Below are positions 11,228 through 24,403 of a stretch of DNA of 64,000 bases, piece by piece. This DNA is from Impatiens glandulifera (lineage: Eukaryota; Streptophyta; Magnoliopsida; Ericales; Balsaminaceae), in NCBI RefSeq assembly GCF_907164915.1, contig NC_061865.1:50937363-51001362 (forward strand). Reading direction: 5' to 3'. The first letter of the stretch is position 1. Each line of letters begins with the position of its first letter. Below the pieces are notes generated by a model. The model ran no database searches. It worked only from the letters and a program-made list of their open reading frames with translations, and had not been told where the DNA came from. Made by a program: the position numbers and the translations under genes.

Positions 11228-12532
11228 GAGGTTATTCAAAAAAACTTACCGTACAAGCCTTTAGAGTTTGTTTGAGATAGGTTTTATGGGATTCCAGCAA
11301 TTATTTTATAAATTATCTCTATTATATTATTATCATTATAATTATCAAATAACTCTTTTTATAATTCAAAAGATTAAAATACTTTTATTTATTTTATCTT
11401 TATAGTAATTTAACAAATTAAAAAAATTAAACAATTTACTTTTTCATCGAACACCATTATTTTTATTTTTTTTAAACCGCTTTTTAGCAGAGAATGAAAC
11501 AAATGCACCTAATAGAGTTTAATCTTATCTAAGTTTTTGTTAGATGAAAAATAAATTTTATATCCTATTACATAACAAGTTTTGGTACATCATTTTTTTT
11601 TCAATTAAACAAATTATATTTCAGATTAAAAAAAGTTTTTATAACATGATCTACAAATTTATAAAAAATTATTTATTTAATATATTTTTATGTAATTTTT
11701 TTTTGTCTAATTTGATTTTATATTTCATATCAAATAAAAAAATTACTTTTTTATTTAAACAAATTTTAAAAGTTATTATAATTATGAAAGGGATTAATTG
11801 TTAGACAATACTAATTTAAAAAAAATGTTCAAAATTTGATTAAAAAAAAGTTGTAACAAGTTATTATTACTATTTTGTTCTTTTTGTACAAATGAAATTT
11901 TATGATCCTAAATAGATTCAATTTATTATTTTAAATAATGGTTTATTTGTATATTAAACTTGGCTTTCTTGTTCTATTATAGTTTGTTATTTGTATTTTA
12001 AAAATAATATATTGTAATTTGAGATCTTAGGTTATAAAATTAGTTTTTATATTAAAATAAAATTTTAACAAAATCGAAAAAAAATCATCTAATTAAACAA
12101 ATTAGATAGTTAGTGTTATTAAACTAATAATAAATTAAATTTGAGATTAAAATAATATGACAAGTCAATTTTACTATTATTCTAATAAAAAGCTTGGATT
12201 AATTAAGAAACTTATTAACTTGAAATATCATTCTTTTTTTTTAAATAACTAAAATTAAAGCTTGTTTGATATTGGGTTTTGTTTGATATTGGGTTGGTAG
12301 ATCTTTTGTTAATTTTTATCTTAAATTCAACTATCATTTCATATATGGAATTATAATTTTTTTTTATTAAAGTATTTTAATTAATAAACCCTGATTTTTT
12401 TATAATTTTTTTTTATTAAACAATTTTTCTTTAACCCATGAAACTCTGAATCTTCACCAAGCTGTAATTGGGGCTTATAAGGATGAATTACTGTGCTTTC
12501 CACTCAAACTTTATTTTTAAGATAGTTAAGGG
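11228..12532. other. AT-rich spacer, no gene seen
   Basis: Poly-A/T rich DNA with short open frames made of Phe/Ile/Lys/Asn codons, the expected by-product of base composition. A short direct duplication of GTTTGATATTGGGTT occurs at about 12267-12297. Confidence 0.5.
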
Positions 12533-13011
12533 TAGGGATGACAATTTGAAATCGCCCCGCGAAAACCGAATCAAATTGTCTCGTTTGAGACTGTTTTTCT
12601 CCGAAACCGAACGGGGATGGTATTTGTGTCCCCCGCCCGACCCGCCCCACCCCAATTTTACCCCGATTCTACCCATAACACCATAAATATAATTAAATAT
12701 ATTAAATTATCAATATATTTATTTATTTACTTACTATATTTTATATGAGGAGTAAAGTTATTTCTTTATAATAATATAAAATTTTAATATATTATAATAT
12801 ATATTATATTAAAAAAATCAGTTTATATAATTTTATTGTATAATTTTTATTTATTTTTTTTTAAAAAAAATTAACGATGCACTGCGGGATTCCCTGAAAC
12901 AAAAAAAAAAAACGAACAGGACGGGGATAGTATTAAAAAAATCCTCAAAATTAAAACAGAGCGGGAATGGTAAATGTATTTCCGTCCCGAACTGCCTCAT
13001 TGTCATCCCTA
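12533..13011. mobile_element. hAT-like MITE family A, copy 1
   Basis: The inverted ends are TAGGGATGACAATTT and ATTGTCATCCCTA. GC-rich inner arms contain CCCCGCGAAAACCGAA, GAACGGGGATGGTA, GCGGGATTCCC and GGACGGGGATAG, enclosing an AT-rich centre. A second copy of the same design lies at 23930-24395. Flanking target duplications are no longer clear here, so this looks the older insertion. Confidence 0.75.
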
Positions 13012-13013
13012 CC

Positions 13014-13156
13014 TAGGAGTTTGATAATGGATGAAATTTAGAAAAGAGAATGACTTGTCACCGGTTAAAAAAAAAAAAAAGTGAAGAAAGAAGAGAGAAA
13101 AAATTTATTAATTTTACAGCTTAATTTCCCTCAAATTCTATTTCCCAATCATTTCT

Positions 13157-13197
<41 letters not shown>

Positions 13198-14755
13198 TAG
13201 AATAGATAATACAAAATAATAAGATAGCGTTCGTTATATGGTATTAATTATATAGGTATTAATTGTAAGGGGTATAAGTTGTAAAGGGGTATTAAGAGGT
13301 ATAAATTATATATGTTATTTGTATTTGGTTGAAAATATAAGAGGGTTATAAATTGTATAGATTTTATAATTTTGTGTTTGGTTGGTAATATAAAAATGTT
13401 GTATAAAATGTAAAAGACAATTTTACCCTTTATATTTATATAAATTTAATTTAATTGTTAAATTAATATTTATTTAATTTTAATTCTTTTATTATTTTTA
13501 CCACAATATATTAAATTATCTTATATATTTTATAGTACCAATTATTTATTTAAATTTTTATTTATTTAATATTATATATATTTAAATATAATCTATATAT
13601 AATACATTTTTAAAATAATTTTAACATTTTTGAAATTGAGGGAGTAAATGATCCATATATTAACTTTTTATACATTACAAAAAATGTAAATAACATATCA
13701 AATAGGAAGAAAAAAAAAACATAATTAAAATAGAAGGGTAAATGTAAAAATAAGACTTTCAAATAAAGAAAATAATAAAAGTAAAAGTTAAGGGTAAATA
13801 TGGAATATATTTGTTTATATAAACTTGTAACAGGTTTTACTAGGTACAAACTTGTACCTAGTTTGAAGCATAAATTATATAGTTTTCAAACACTGTTTAT
13901 ATAAAATAATCAATCAAACAATTAATTAAATTTACTGTTGGTATTATTATTTTATACCTACAGTTTAATATTATCTAACAAACACGGCCTAATAATATTA
14001 ATAATGAATAAGATAACAAAGATATAAAAAGGATGCTCATTAATCATCAACTTTAGCTGATAAAGTGCTGATGTTTTTGTCATATTTCTTTCTCTTTAGA
14101 GCTTGTTTGTTTGATGCTGGTTATTTGAGAAAATGTTTTTTTAAAGATTTTTTATTTTATAAAATGTAACTTATTTGAGTTTTAAATTGATTGAATTATT
14201 ATAATGTATATTTATATTTAAAATTTATAAGAATAACATAATAGTATTTAATTTAATAAATTGAATAATAAAATGATTTAAATAAAATAAAAGTAATATC
14301 TAAATTTTAATAAAAAATTAAAAAAATTAACTTCAAATATATTTAAAGAACGAATAAGTCAAAAATTCTTAAAACTCAACGTCAAATGTTTCTGTCTATA
14401 ATATTTTAGTTGATTATCCATCTTTTAATGGTTATTAAAAAATAACAAAATACAATTTTATGAATCAGATAAATAATAAAGAGCTTCACAAATTATATAT
14501 ATCTTTCTTAGGACCTTTTACTTTTTTTTATATAGTCGTTATATTAATTAATAAATAGCTTCTACTATAAAGAATATTAAAAAAATAGTAAGATTGTTTG
14601 AGTTTATATATATATATATAAATATATTTGCTAGATAATTTATATTATATTATCAATGAAATGATGTATAATTGAGGGCTGAGATATTTATTATTATTAA
14701 TAATTTGTAAAAGAAATTTTACATCAACATTTAAAAAATATATTTATCTAAATAC

Positions 14756-14786
<31 letters not shown>

Positions 14787-17500
14787 TTATTAAATATTAA
14801 ACACATATAAAATAAATAAAAATTTAAATAAGATACAAAATTTTAACAAAAATACCTTAAAAAAATAAAACCATTTGTTCAAACAAGCCCAAGATAGTTT
14901 TGAGAATAATTTATAACATACATGATACAACTTTAATACAAAGAAAAAACAACTTATTCAGCTTTAAAAATAAAAGAAAAGAAAAAAAGTAAGTAAAATG
15001 TTGAATGAGAGGAATATAAAAGAAAGAAGGGAGTTCAGATCTAAACATATAAATATAATATAATAACAAATAATTATTATGTACTGATTGACACATTTTA
15101 AAGAAAATGGGTGGCCAACAAAACAAAAGGGATCTTTGACCAACTAAAGAACCCCAAACATTATATGACCTTTTTTTTAATGTCATTTGCAACATGGTTT
15201 AGTTTGAGAGCATGTTGATTATTTATTGATTGTGATTATAACTCAGATTTAAGGTAATGATGTGCTTTGTTTTGATTTTTCCTCTCAAATTTTTGTAACC
15301 CGAATAATACTCTAAATCGTTGATAGATTGTTTGTTATTGATACAATTTTATCGTGTTGGTGATTATTTCTCGAATTCGTGTTAATCCTTTATTAACAAT
15401 AATAAAAAACTAATAGATTTGATTTTTAATTGAGAATCTCTTAAAATATTCTCTTATGATTTGTACGAATTTTTACCATAATATGCTATAGATGACTTAT
15501 TTTTATTTTATAATTTTTTTTGTCATTGTTTACCAACCCTCGATTAAAGATAAATTTATCGCTCAGAATATTTGGTAGAATCTTCCGACACTATTTCAAT
15601 GATTCGTTCAGTTTGTTCTACTTTAACACATGAGTTTTCTTTGGAGGAACTCTCAACAAATTAACAAATTAAATGATCGTTGATTTTGTTTAATGAGAGT
15701 TTTATTTTTGTAAATTGTTTATATAATTATAATGGTTTATTTTAATATATACCACTCTTATTTGAATTTAATGATAATTAATTAATTTTAAAAAAATATT
15801 TTATTATTTTTAAAACAAATTACTTAAATATAAAATATAAAATTTAATTTTAATATTTTATTAAAATAATAGTGGTACGTAATTAAAGTGATAATAGTCC
15901 TTCTAAGATATTAGAAATTAATTTTAACTATAAATATTTTAAATAAAAGTGGGATGCAGTCACTTTTCTAAAACAAAATTGATAAAAAAAAATGGTTTTT
16001 CTTTTTAAAAATAAAATAAAACTACCTCAAAGAAGCTCAAATTATTTTGAATTTGGTCAGTTTTCATTTTCAATAAAAAAAATTCAACTTAAAATACATA
16101 AAATAAAAGTTATGAATGTGTGAAAGTGATCATATATACTAGTTTCTTTATCTCAAAAAAATAAAATAATAAAATTTTGTAATATTATATGATGATGATT
16201 AATAATATTAACCCAGCAAGTTGCCAATTAAGTCAAAAGTAACTAGAGAAAACATGGCATGTGTGAATAAAATAAGCTATTTATATCAATGGCATGTGTG
16301 AATAAAATAGTATGAAGAAATTAAAACATAAATTAAATATTAGTATTATTTATTTATCCAATTTTCTGTAGTAATAGAGACATAAAATATGTAAGAAAAA
16401 TCGATCCCTTTTCAAACAATTAAACTCAACTTTACAATGCTTTATTGATATAGAAACAATATTTTAGATAGAAATGATAATAATTTTGAAGAGTTATAAT
16501 TTATTTAATAAAAATATTTAAATATATTAAATAATAATTTAAAATATAAGATATTTTAATAACAAAATAATAAATAATAATTTAAAATATAAAATATTTT
16601 AATATTTTTTTAATGATTTGAGTGATGTAATAGATGAAAAGAAGTGTGAAATAATGTTCGATTAATTTGAGTTATTTAAATAACCCAGATCGAACGATAC
16701 TAAGAGTTATACTTCAATCTTATTGAGAATAGTTAAGTTTATTTTTGATAGGAACATAAGAAATGTCCTCATTTTAAAAAACATTTTGCGTTGATAAGAC
16801 ATGGATATTAGACATTGTTATAAGTTGTTTGCTAAGATGTTTCTATATAATTTATGTTCGGAGAAATTTTGAAGTCAACGATTTCATTCAAAATTCATAT
16901 TATTTGAATAAAATGTTATTCACGGTGAAACTTTTACGAATGTTATGTGAATGAAAAATATTGTATTATGATTAGTCGTATTTGTCACAAGAAGGTTGAA
17001 TATGCAATTTCATTATTTTTGATAATTTATTGAGTAACGTTTTTTTCATGTCATTCTTTGTCGTTGCTTAAATTGTTTTTCTTTTAAAATTGCTATAAAT
17101 TAACATTTTATTGTTTTAAACTAAATTTTAGTTAATTATATTATTTTGGTGGAACAAATAAAATCAATCGATCAAATCAAATTGACCATTAAATCCAAAA
17201 TGACTATTTGAAAATTCTCAAACTCCTAAATTTTGTTATTCATTTCTCGTTCGAATAGAATTTACTATCTTAATAAACTTTTTTTTTCCTTTATTAGTCC
17301 TATTCTATTCTATTCAATTCAATTCAATTAAAACACTAAACACCTCCAATATCATTTTTTTTTATGAAATATATATCTTTATTATTTATATGTTAATCTC
17401 ATTTTAGTTTTTTACCTAAAGAATTCCATTTAAAAAAATCAACTTAACAAGGTTAGGTTATTTAAATACCTACAACAAGGCCTTTAATAAAAGGCTGTAT
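13014..17500. other. Long AT-rich spacer, no gene seen
   Basis: It contains a TAA/AAT microsatellite at about 13163-13196. A MITE-like segment at about 13226-13990 opens GCGTTCGTTATATGG and closes ATCTAACAAACACGGCC. There are further AT-rich low-complexity tracts and a short direct repeat of ATGGCATGTGTGAATAAAAT (16254-16273 and 16289-16308). I saw no credible exon. Confidence 0.45.
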
Positions 17501-17846
17501 TATTAAGGGATCAAATGCAGCTATGCATGAACTTGAACTACAATGCTGTCTTATATCAAACTAAAATTCTCGCTAATCATTGATACAAATCAACGAAACC
17601 TTGGTGATAAATAGACACATTTTGATAAACTTTCGTCATTCTCGAACTATTCCAGCTCGTAAGCCACACCAAGAAAACATAACAAACCGCAAAAGAATAA
17701 GATAAAACAATGCCTAAAAATCATAACTGAACCTCTAATTTGTTCCACTTGAATATATTATACAAATAGCCACTACATATATCTAAGCAAAATGCCCCAT
17801 CTTTGAAGCCAGAGAGGGCGTCTCAAGCCATTTTATAGTATAGTTT

Positions 17847-20800
17847 CTACTTGTAATCCTGCTCTTCCGGCGTTTGGTAAATGCGTTTGAACAGCCACTG
17901 GATAGGTCTGAGAAGAATCGCTCTGTTCTTCCTCCAGAACCTGATAGCATCATTGTAATTCTCGTTTCTTATAGTTTTGGTGGCTTCTCGCCAGTCGTAT
18001 TTCTCCATTTCTTCGCGTGCAGATTTTCCTATAGTTTCTCTAAGTTCATAACTGTCCAAGAGCGACTTCAGTTTCTGTACACAGTCATCTACATCAGAAG
18101 GTCTGAAGCAAAACCCCGTCTTGCCCTCCTGATCTTCTGGAATGATGTCCATGATACCCCCTGCACGTGCAGCCACAACTGGAAGGCCGGAGGCCATTGC
18201 TTCCAAAACGACTTGGCCTAGTGTTTCTGATTCGGATGGCATCACGAAAATGTCACCACTTGCGTATGCTTGGGAGAGCTCTTCTCCTCCTAACATGCCT
18301 GTGAAAACTGCTGGCAAACCAACTAACAACTTTTCTAGCTCCTCCCTGTGTGTCGCGCAGATGAAGAACTCAGCATTTATACAACAAACTCGGAGAGAAA
18401 GATTTAAAATCAATACATGGATCTGGATACAATATATGAATGTAGATGAGAAACTGTTCAATTTCTTTGGAAACACTTTTTCTCTTGTGGATACAATTGA
18501 GATCACTTTTGGAAACAGAATTTAATGATTAGTCAGAGTCTCAGAGATAGATTGAGAGTTTTTGACGGTCATATAATGAATTTCTAGATACATATACGTT
18601 TGGCATAAATGGTTAACTGGATACCCTAGCAATCGTGCCAAATTCAAAGGCGATGATCCAACTAGACGATTGTCATTAAATCTTTTGAATCTATATAAAT
18701 GTTCGTTTTTCAACTAAATACAAATGTTTGTTGGCAGCTTGTGTCCATGACATCTTGAACGAAAGAAATTTCAAGAGTTTTTGGTTCCAAACCTAGAAAC
18801 AATTTGAAGTAATTTGGAAGGAGATTCAAGAGTATACAATTACTCAAAGTGGAATATGGAACAAAGTTGCTAACTCCACTCAAAATTTCTTAATTTCTTA
18901 CATTATTTTAGAAATGTGACTAACAGGAATATTTGTTATTTATTTGTTCACAACATTTATTTTCTCTCTTTATAAATAAAAGGTTCGTCCTTTTATCAAA
19001 AAAATATATTTTGAACTCGTCATCGAGCCCAATCGGATACTACCTCCAACTGAAAGAACAATTCTCTTCATTAGGCATATCTAGATTTGCCTATGGACCA
19101 GAATAGATTAACATACATCTTGTTTTCAACCCAAAAGAGAAATTGGAGATAAATGTGTTTTCATATAATGAAGCCAACGTACTTGTTGAAACAGCTTCAA
19201 ACATAGGTAACAAGCATGGATATAGAATGGGAAGACAATTGAGACACCCATTAAAACGTTTCTAGTAGTTACTACCATAGGCAGGTTCTTGTTACTATAC
19301 TAGAATACAATGTGCCTATATGATTTTTGCTTATAAGTATCATAATTACCTGTATGGACCGTCTCCAATGATAGCAATCCGTGCCTCGGGTAGCTGGTCC
19401 ATTATCCTGTTCAATCAATAGGGGCACAACAGCGATCAAGAAAAAGGACAGCACATGAAATTTAACCTATTTATACCAACTCTCGAACACATGAAGTCAT
19501 AACGAATGTTAAACTGATATTAAATTTAATGTTGGTTATGACTTCTTGCAATACAAACATAAAACAATGGCGAGAGAAAAGAAGAAAGGGATATGAAGAA
19601 AAGACATTGACAAGAAGGCCCAATAACCTACAAGGGTGGAGATTATAATTGAATAAGAACCTCCAACCAATGAAACACAAAAGGTCAAAACCCATCTCAC
19701 CAAGATCTATGCACCTTGAGCTTCTTCCACATAAGTAGGCCTTCTTTTGAGGCTCCTAAATGGAGTAAGTGATCTTGAACTTGTGGAATATGCGCTTGAT
19801 GATGAAGATGAAATTAGTGTGGAAGGCCTTCGGTGTACAAGTAATGAAGCTTTCAAGTTGTTGACTTTACAATCATGAATATCATTGAAAGGGGATAATG
19901 TACTTGGTTTACAGAGGTGTGTGCTCCTTATTAAAAGTGGAGAAGGAGCAATGAAAAGGTAAATGAGAGAAATAAAAATTCAAGTTCGAAAGAGTGTGTT
20001 ACAACTTGGAATTTAACTTCACATACGATAAAAAGGAAAGTAGAAGATTCGAGTTTGAAGTAATCGAGGAAGAGAACGAATAAATGGAATGAAGATTGTT
20101 TATTGGAACATCCTAGTGGGAAATGATAAAGAGAAGAGAGATCGAGTGAGAGGGAAAGGGAAAGGTGATCTGTATTACAGAATAGCAGGGGAGCATTAAA
20201 ATTTATCAATAGAAAAGAAAAACAAACCTTTTTAGTAACTCCAAACTCTTTTCCACTCCAAGTCGTCCAACATGTACTATCAAAGGTCTATCAGGCTCAC
20301 CATTGCTGATAACAAAAGAAAGAAATTCATTTATATATGAACACACTCTCTGTTTACTTTAATGGAGATGAAACAACAACAACAATACCTCAGCCTTAAC
20401 CGCATCTCATGAGAGTAAAAACGCGGATGGAAACTATCTGAATCAACACCCTTATTCCACAGCCGGATCTTGTCAGCTTTAAAGAAGAAAAAGGAACCAA
20501 ATGGAAATGTTAAAGATCAAAATACAGAGCCCAGTCAACAGCTGACTAGACCGACATGCTAGTAGTCAAAGCCGAGTCAACAATCTACTCAGCTGCCTTG
20601 TCAGCAAGCTCGAAGTGACTCTAAACAGATTCAGACTGTTCAGGCCTCAACCAAACCAGCAAAAGAATTGAAAGATGAAAGAAGATAAATATGAATTCCT
20701 AAATTCAAGCAATGTTGACATGAACATATTCATTCAAAGAAATAAAAGAAATGGAAGATCCCAAACCTTATCATAAAAAGCAAACAATATTACTAATCAC

Positions 20801-22292
20801 CATTTTAGTGAAAAAAATGCAGCTGAAGCAGGAAAATTGACAAAAACTGAACCCTCATGTCTTTGCTTACCATCTGTCACTTTAGCAGCTTCAAGTTCCT
20901 TAGCCAAGGCAGCTGATGGCACCAGCGTGAGATCTGCAGCCTGATGAAGAAATTCTGTCAAGAACAAAAACAAAAGTTTCGTCAATTGACAAGAAGATTC
21001 ACGAATAATAGAGCCAGGCCAAGGAGAAGAGATGTTTTACTTATAACCATCCACATTGGTTTGACTAGCCAACTAAATGTGTATCTTGGTATATAACTGC
21101 ATAAACAGTAGTAAGAATGAGAATAATTAGCTGTTCCTTATTTTTGCAGATTTGTTTTTACATATACATGTGTTTTAATTAAATTGTAAGAATAAGATAC
21201 TATACTTGATTTTCCACATATTTTCATCCCAAATCCACAAGGAATCAGCACTACTGAGCTATATTTATATTGATGATTAAGCTGTTTTGACCTACATAAT
21301 ATATTTACTTAAGATAGCGATGATTAGCGACAGATCGAATGAAAGAATGTTTACTCACACTGGCACATGTGTATGATAAGACATCACTAGAGGAACAGCC
21401 AATAGCTTCGCAATAGTGAGAGCACCAAATGCCTATCAATATTGAAATTGCAACTTTAGTCTTTACATGGTGCAAGTTATTTCGTAAAACTACATTAGAT
21501 TGCAAAACTTGAAATTTACCATAACACCAGGGGAAGTGACATGAACAATATCAGGTTTAAACTGTGCAACTTCTGAAATTATCCTTGGGCTTAATGCTAG
21601 GGAGAGTGGAACCTTTTGGTACCAAGGAAAAGGGAAGCTGGAAAAGGAAATGAAACAGATAAAAAAAGAGGAACAGTTTAGTAAACAATACGTTCTTAAC
21701 TTCTTATAACGCAATAATACCTTCGCGATCCAACTAATTTTGCTCCGTAAAATTCACTTGGCACACCTTCATGTGTTGTCACTACAAGAACCTAGAGTTT
21801 TTACCCATATCAAATTGTAAATTCATCAGATTATACAATCAAAGAGTTCAAAACAACAGATTATACTTTGCTGAAACAATCATTCATTTGATTCATTTGA
21901 TTCATTTGATTCATTCTATTCATAGTCAAACAAAGTAAAATGTACCCACCTCATCTCCCATTTCTCTAAGGTATTTAATGAAATTCTGAAACCGATTTTT
22001 GTATCCAGAGACATAACTACATAAACAAAAACCCAAAACTTCAAATCACAGCAAGATCCAGCAATGAAAAGTTAAAGAGAACAAACAACACATCTGATCA
22101 AAACTTTCAGATCGGTTTCCTTAATTTCTCAAAGTCAAATCATCAAACACAAAGACTTCACAAAATTAAAACTTACGAAAAGGGTGAAGGCTCAACGAAC
22201 AGAGCTATTCTACGAGGTCCTGAACAGTAATCTGATTCGAGAAGCAAAGGTGGGTTTTCCATATCCTGCTCTCTGATAATCGCAATGGTCAT
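17847..22292 (-). CDS. SQD2: SQD2-like sulfoquinovosyltransferase-type glycosyltransferase (GT4)
   Basis: Eleven coding exons on the minus strand, listed from the 5' end: 22292-22177, 22016-21950, 21791-21721, 21637-21520, 21432-21359, 21096-21041, 20954-20871, 20476-20389, 20305-20228, 19406-19350, 18345-17847. All introns are GT-AG, and the phases join into 435 residues. SQD2 transfers sulfoquinovose from UDP-sulfoquinovose to diacylglycerol to make the thylakoid lipid SQDG. Visible family blocks are RRIALFVEPSPFSYVSGYKN, KVPLSLALSPRIISEVAQFK, VMSYHTHVPVYIPRYTFSWL, VGRLGVEKSLELLK, GDGPYR and the GT4 E-x7-E motif in PSESETLGQVVLEA. It starts MTIAIIREQDMENP, corresponding to an internal site of Arabidopsis SQD2, with no clear transit peptide. 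It may be a non-plastid paralogue or have an unrecognised upstream exon. Confidence 0.9.
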
Positions 22293-22375
22293 CTTTTAAC
22301 AAGTCCAGTCAACTACAACTATTGAAGGACAATAGAAAAGGAAAGCTATGTAAACAGGAGGAGTTGAAGAGCATG

Positions 22376-22401
22376 ATATATATATATATATATATATATA
22401 C
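22376..22401. repeat. TA microsatellite upstream of the SQD2-like start
   Basis: About twelve TA units lie some 85-110 bp upstream of the start codon, next to a GA-rich tract, in the presumed 5' leader or proximal promoter. Confidence 0.8.
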
Positions 22402-22928
22402 AGATAGATATAGAGAGAGAGGAAGAAGAAGAAGAAAGGGACAGTTGGGAGAGGAAGAAGAAGAAGACAACGGTTGACGTAAATGGTTTGTAACTTGTGA
22501 GAGATCGTTTAACTGGGTATCCGATTCCGATCAGTCTGAGTAGGAAAGAGAAAGAAGTAACCATGGAAGGAATCCAGAGCTTAAGAAAAATGGAAGCTTG
22601 AATGAAGAATAATATTATCATGTAACATTCAAATTTTACAATGACATAAATGAGTATTATTTGAAAAGGTTGTTTTATAGTTTATCATTATAAACACAAT
22701 TATCTTTTTATAATTATAATTAAATAAAGTAAAAAGTGATTTTCTTAATATTTATACAAAACCATGATTAAAATAAATTTTAAATGTATAAAAACAATAA
22801 TGTTTTGATAATAATTTTTTAAAACTTTTTTGTCACTTTAAAAAAAATGATAATGGGTTCAATAAATAATGGTAGTAATCCTACACTTTAGGATGTTTGT
22901 AAACGAAGGTTAAAAATGATAAAATCGG

Positions 22929-23281
22929 AAAATTTGACGAAATGACCCTAAAAAGTATTAAATGCGTTTGTCATTTAATTGCGAAAATGACCACTTTAAA
23001 ATATTCAGACGAAATTATCCCCGTCGCATAGAGCGAAAGGTATGATCGTCACGCGAAGGGAAAATCGGTGAAATTACCCTGTTGCGTAACGCGAAATGGT
23101 ACGATCGTCACGCGAAGGACACGATCTTTTTGGACTTTTCACAGGTTTTTTCTTTGCGATATGATCTGTCATTTGCGTTACGCAACGGAATAATTTCGTC
23201 AAAATATTTTGAAATGGTTATTTGCACAATTAACCGAACAACGCATTTAAGAGATTTTTTTATAATCATCACATCAAATCT
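22929..23281. mobile_element. MULE-related MITE with CpG-rich core
   Basis: The left end reads AAAATTTGACGAAATGACCC and TAAAAAGTATTAAATGCG. The right end read in reverse is AGATTTGATGTGATGATTA and then AAATCTCTTAAATGCG, an approximately 43-bp imperfect inverted repeat. The core has CpG-rich segments such as GATCGTCACGCGAAGG (twice) and TTGCGTTACGCAACGG. Its ends resemble the terminal repeat of the MULE at 51171 (TTTGATAATATGACCCTAAA), so it is probably a deletion derivative of that family. No coding capacity. Confidence 0.6.
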
Positions 23282-23929
23282 GACTTGTGAACAACTTTTT
23301 TTGAAAATGGGATGAAAAAAATATATATATTTGTAAGCATCTCCTTGACAAGAATAAGTCAAAAAATAATATTAAACTTAATGCATTCCACATGAAGGCA
23401 TAGATATTTTAGCATAGTTAAGACAATAAAAACAAAACTTTTAATGAGCATACTGGACCACGACTTTTTTCTACATTAGCGATTTAATTATTTATATATA
23501 TATATATTTTTAATTATTGTTTATAAATAATTAATTTTAATATTAATAGTTGTATAATCTGTTTATTATTTATAGTTTCTAGTTGAATAATATAGTATAT
23601 GTGAAATTCAATAACTATCTTATAAAGAAGAAAATAAAAGAGAAATAGGTGGAGTTTTTGATTTTATGCTCTCAAACTAGTGAAGCTCAAGATTGATTTT
23701 TCGAGGTTGGTGTTAAAGATGAGGTCGAGTCAGGTTTTGGAACTTATTTGGAAAATGATAGTAGAGACTTCGGAGAATACGAAGTACTTAAACCAAGGAG
23801 AAGTGAAGAGACATCACCATTGGAGAATTTGACGAGAATTTAGATACATCATATGAAGAACTTGAAAAAAATGTTGATTTTGAGTCTGGTAATGAGAGAA
23901 TTATGAATATAGTTGATGGTGCATGTATA

Positions 23930-24395
23930 TAAGGATGACAATTTAAAATCATCCCGTGAAAACCGAACCAAATTACCCATTTTGGGATGGTTTTCCCCCG
24001 AAACTGAACGGGAATGGGACGGGTATGATATTTGTGTCTCTCGCTCTGCCCCAATCTCACACCGATTTTGCCCCGAACACTATAAACAAAATTAAATATA
24101 TTAAATCATCAATATATGTATTTATTCATTATATTTTTATAATAATAGTAAGTTTATTTCTTTAATATAAAATTTCAATATATTACAATATATATTATTT
24201 TAAAAAATTTATTTATATAATTTTATTGCATATTTTTTTATTTTATTTTTTGTTAAAATATTTTATTAACGGTGTCCCGTGGGATTCTCCCAAACCAAAC
24301 GGGACGGGAATGATATTAAAAAAATTTCCAAAATAAAAACGAGGCAGGGATGATAAATACATTCCCAACCCCGAATCGTCCCATTGTCATCCTTA
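23930..24395. mobile_element. hAT-like MITE family A, copy 2, with 8-bp target duplication
   Basis: It begins TAAGGATGACAATTT and ends ATTGTCATCCTTA. It is flanked by an exact 8-bp duplication CATGTATA at 23922-23929 and 24396-24403. The internal layout matches copy 1 at 12533-13011 (CCGTGAAAACCGAAC, GAACGGGAATGGGACGG, CCGTGGGATTCTCC, GGGACGGGAATG). The exact duplication marks this as the younger copy and fixes the element's borders. Confidence 0.82.
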
Positions 24396-24403
24396 CATGT
24401 ATA

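Noticed and set aside
17874..18525. Plus-strand open frames over the last SQD2-like exon
   Set aside because: Antisense to a well-supported conserved exon.
22346..22621. Minus-strand frame with MVTSFSFLLRLIGIG considered as a transit peptide for the SQD2-like gene
   Set aside because: It runs through a TA microsatellite into a stop, and no donor/acceptor pair joining it in frame to the MTIAIIREQ exon was convincing.
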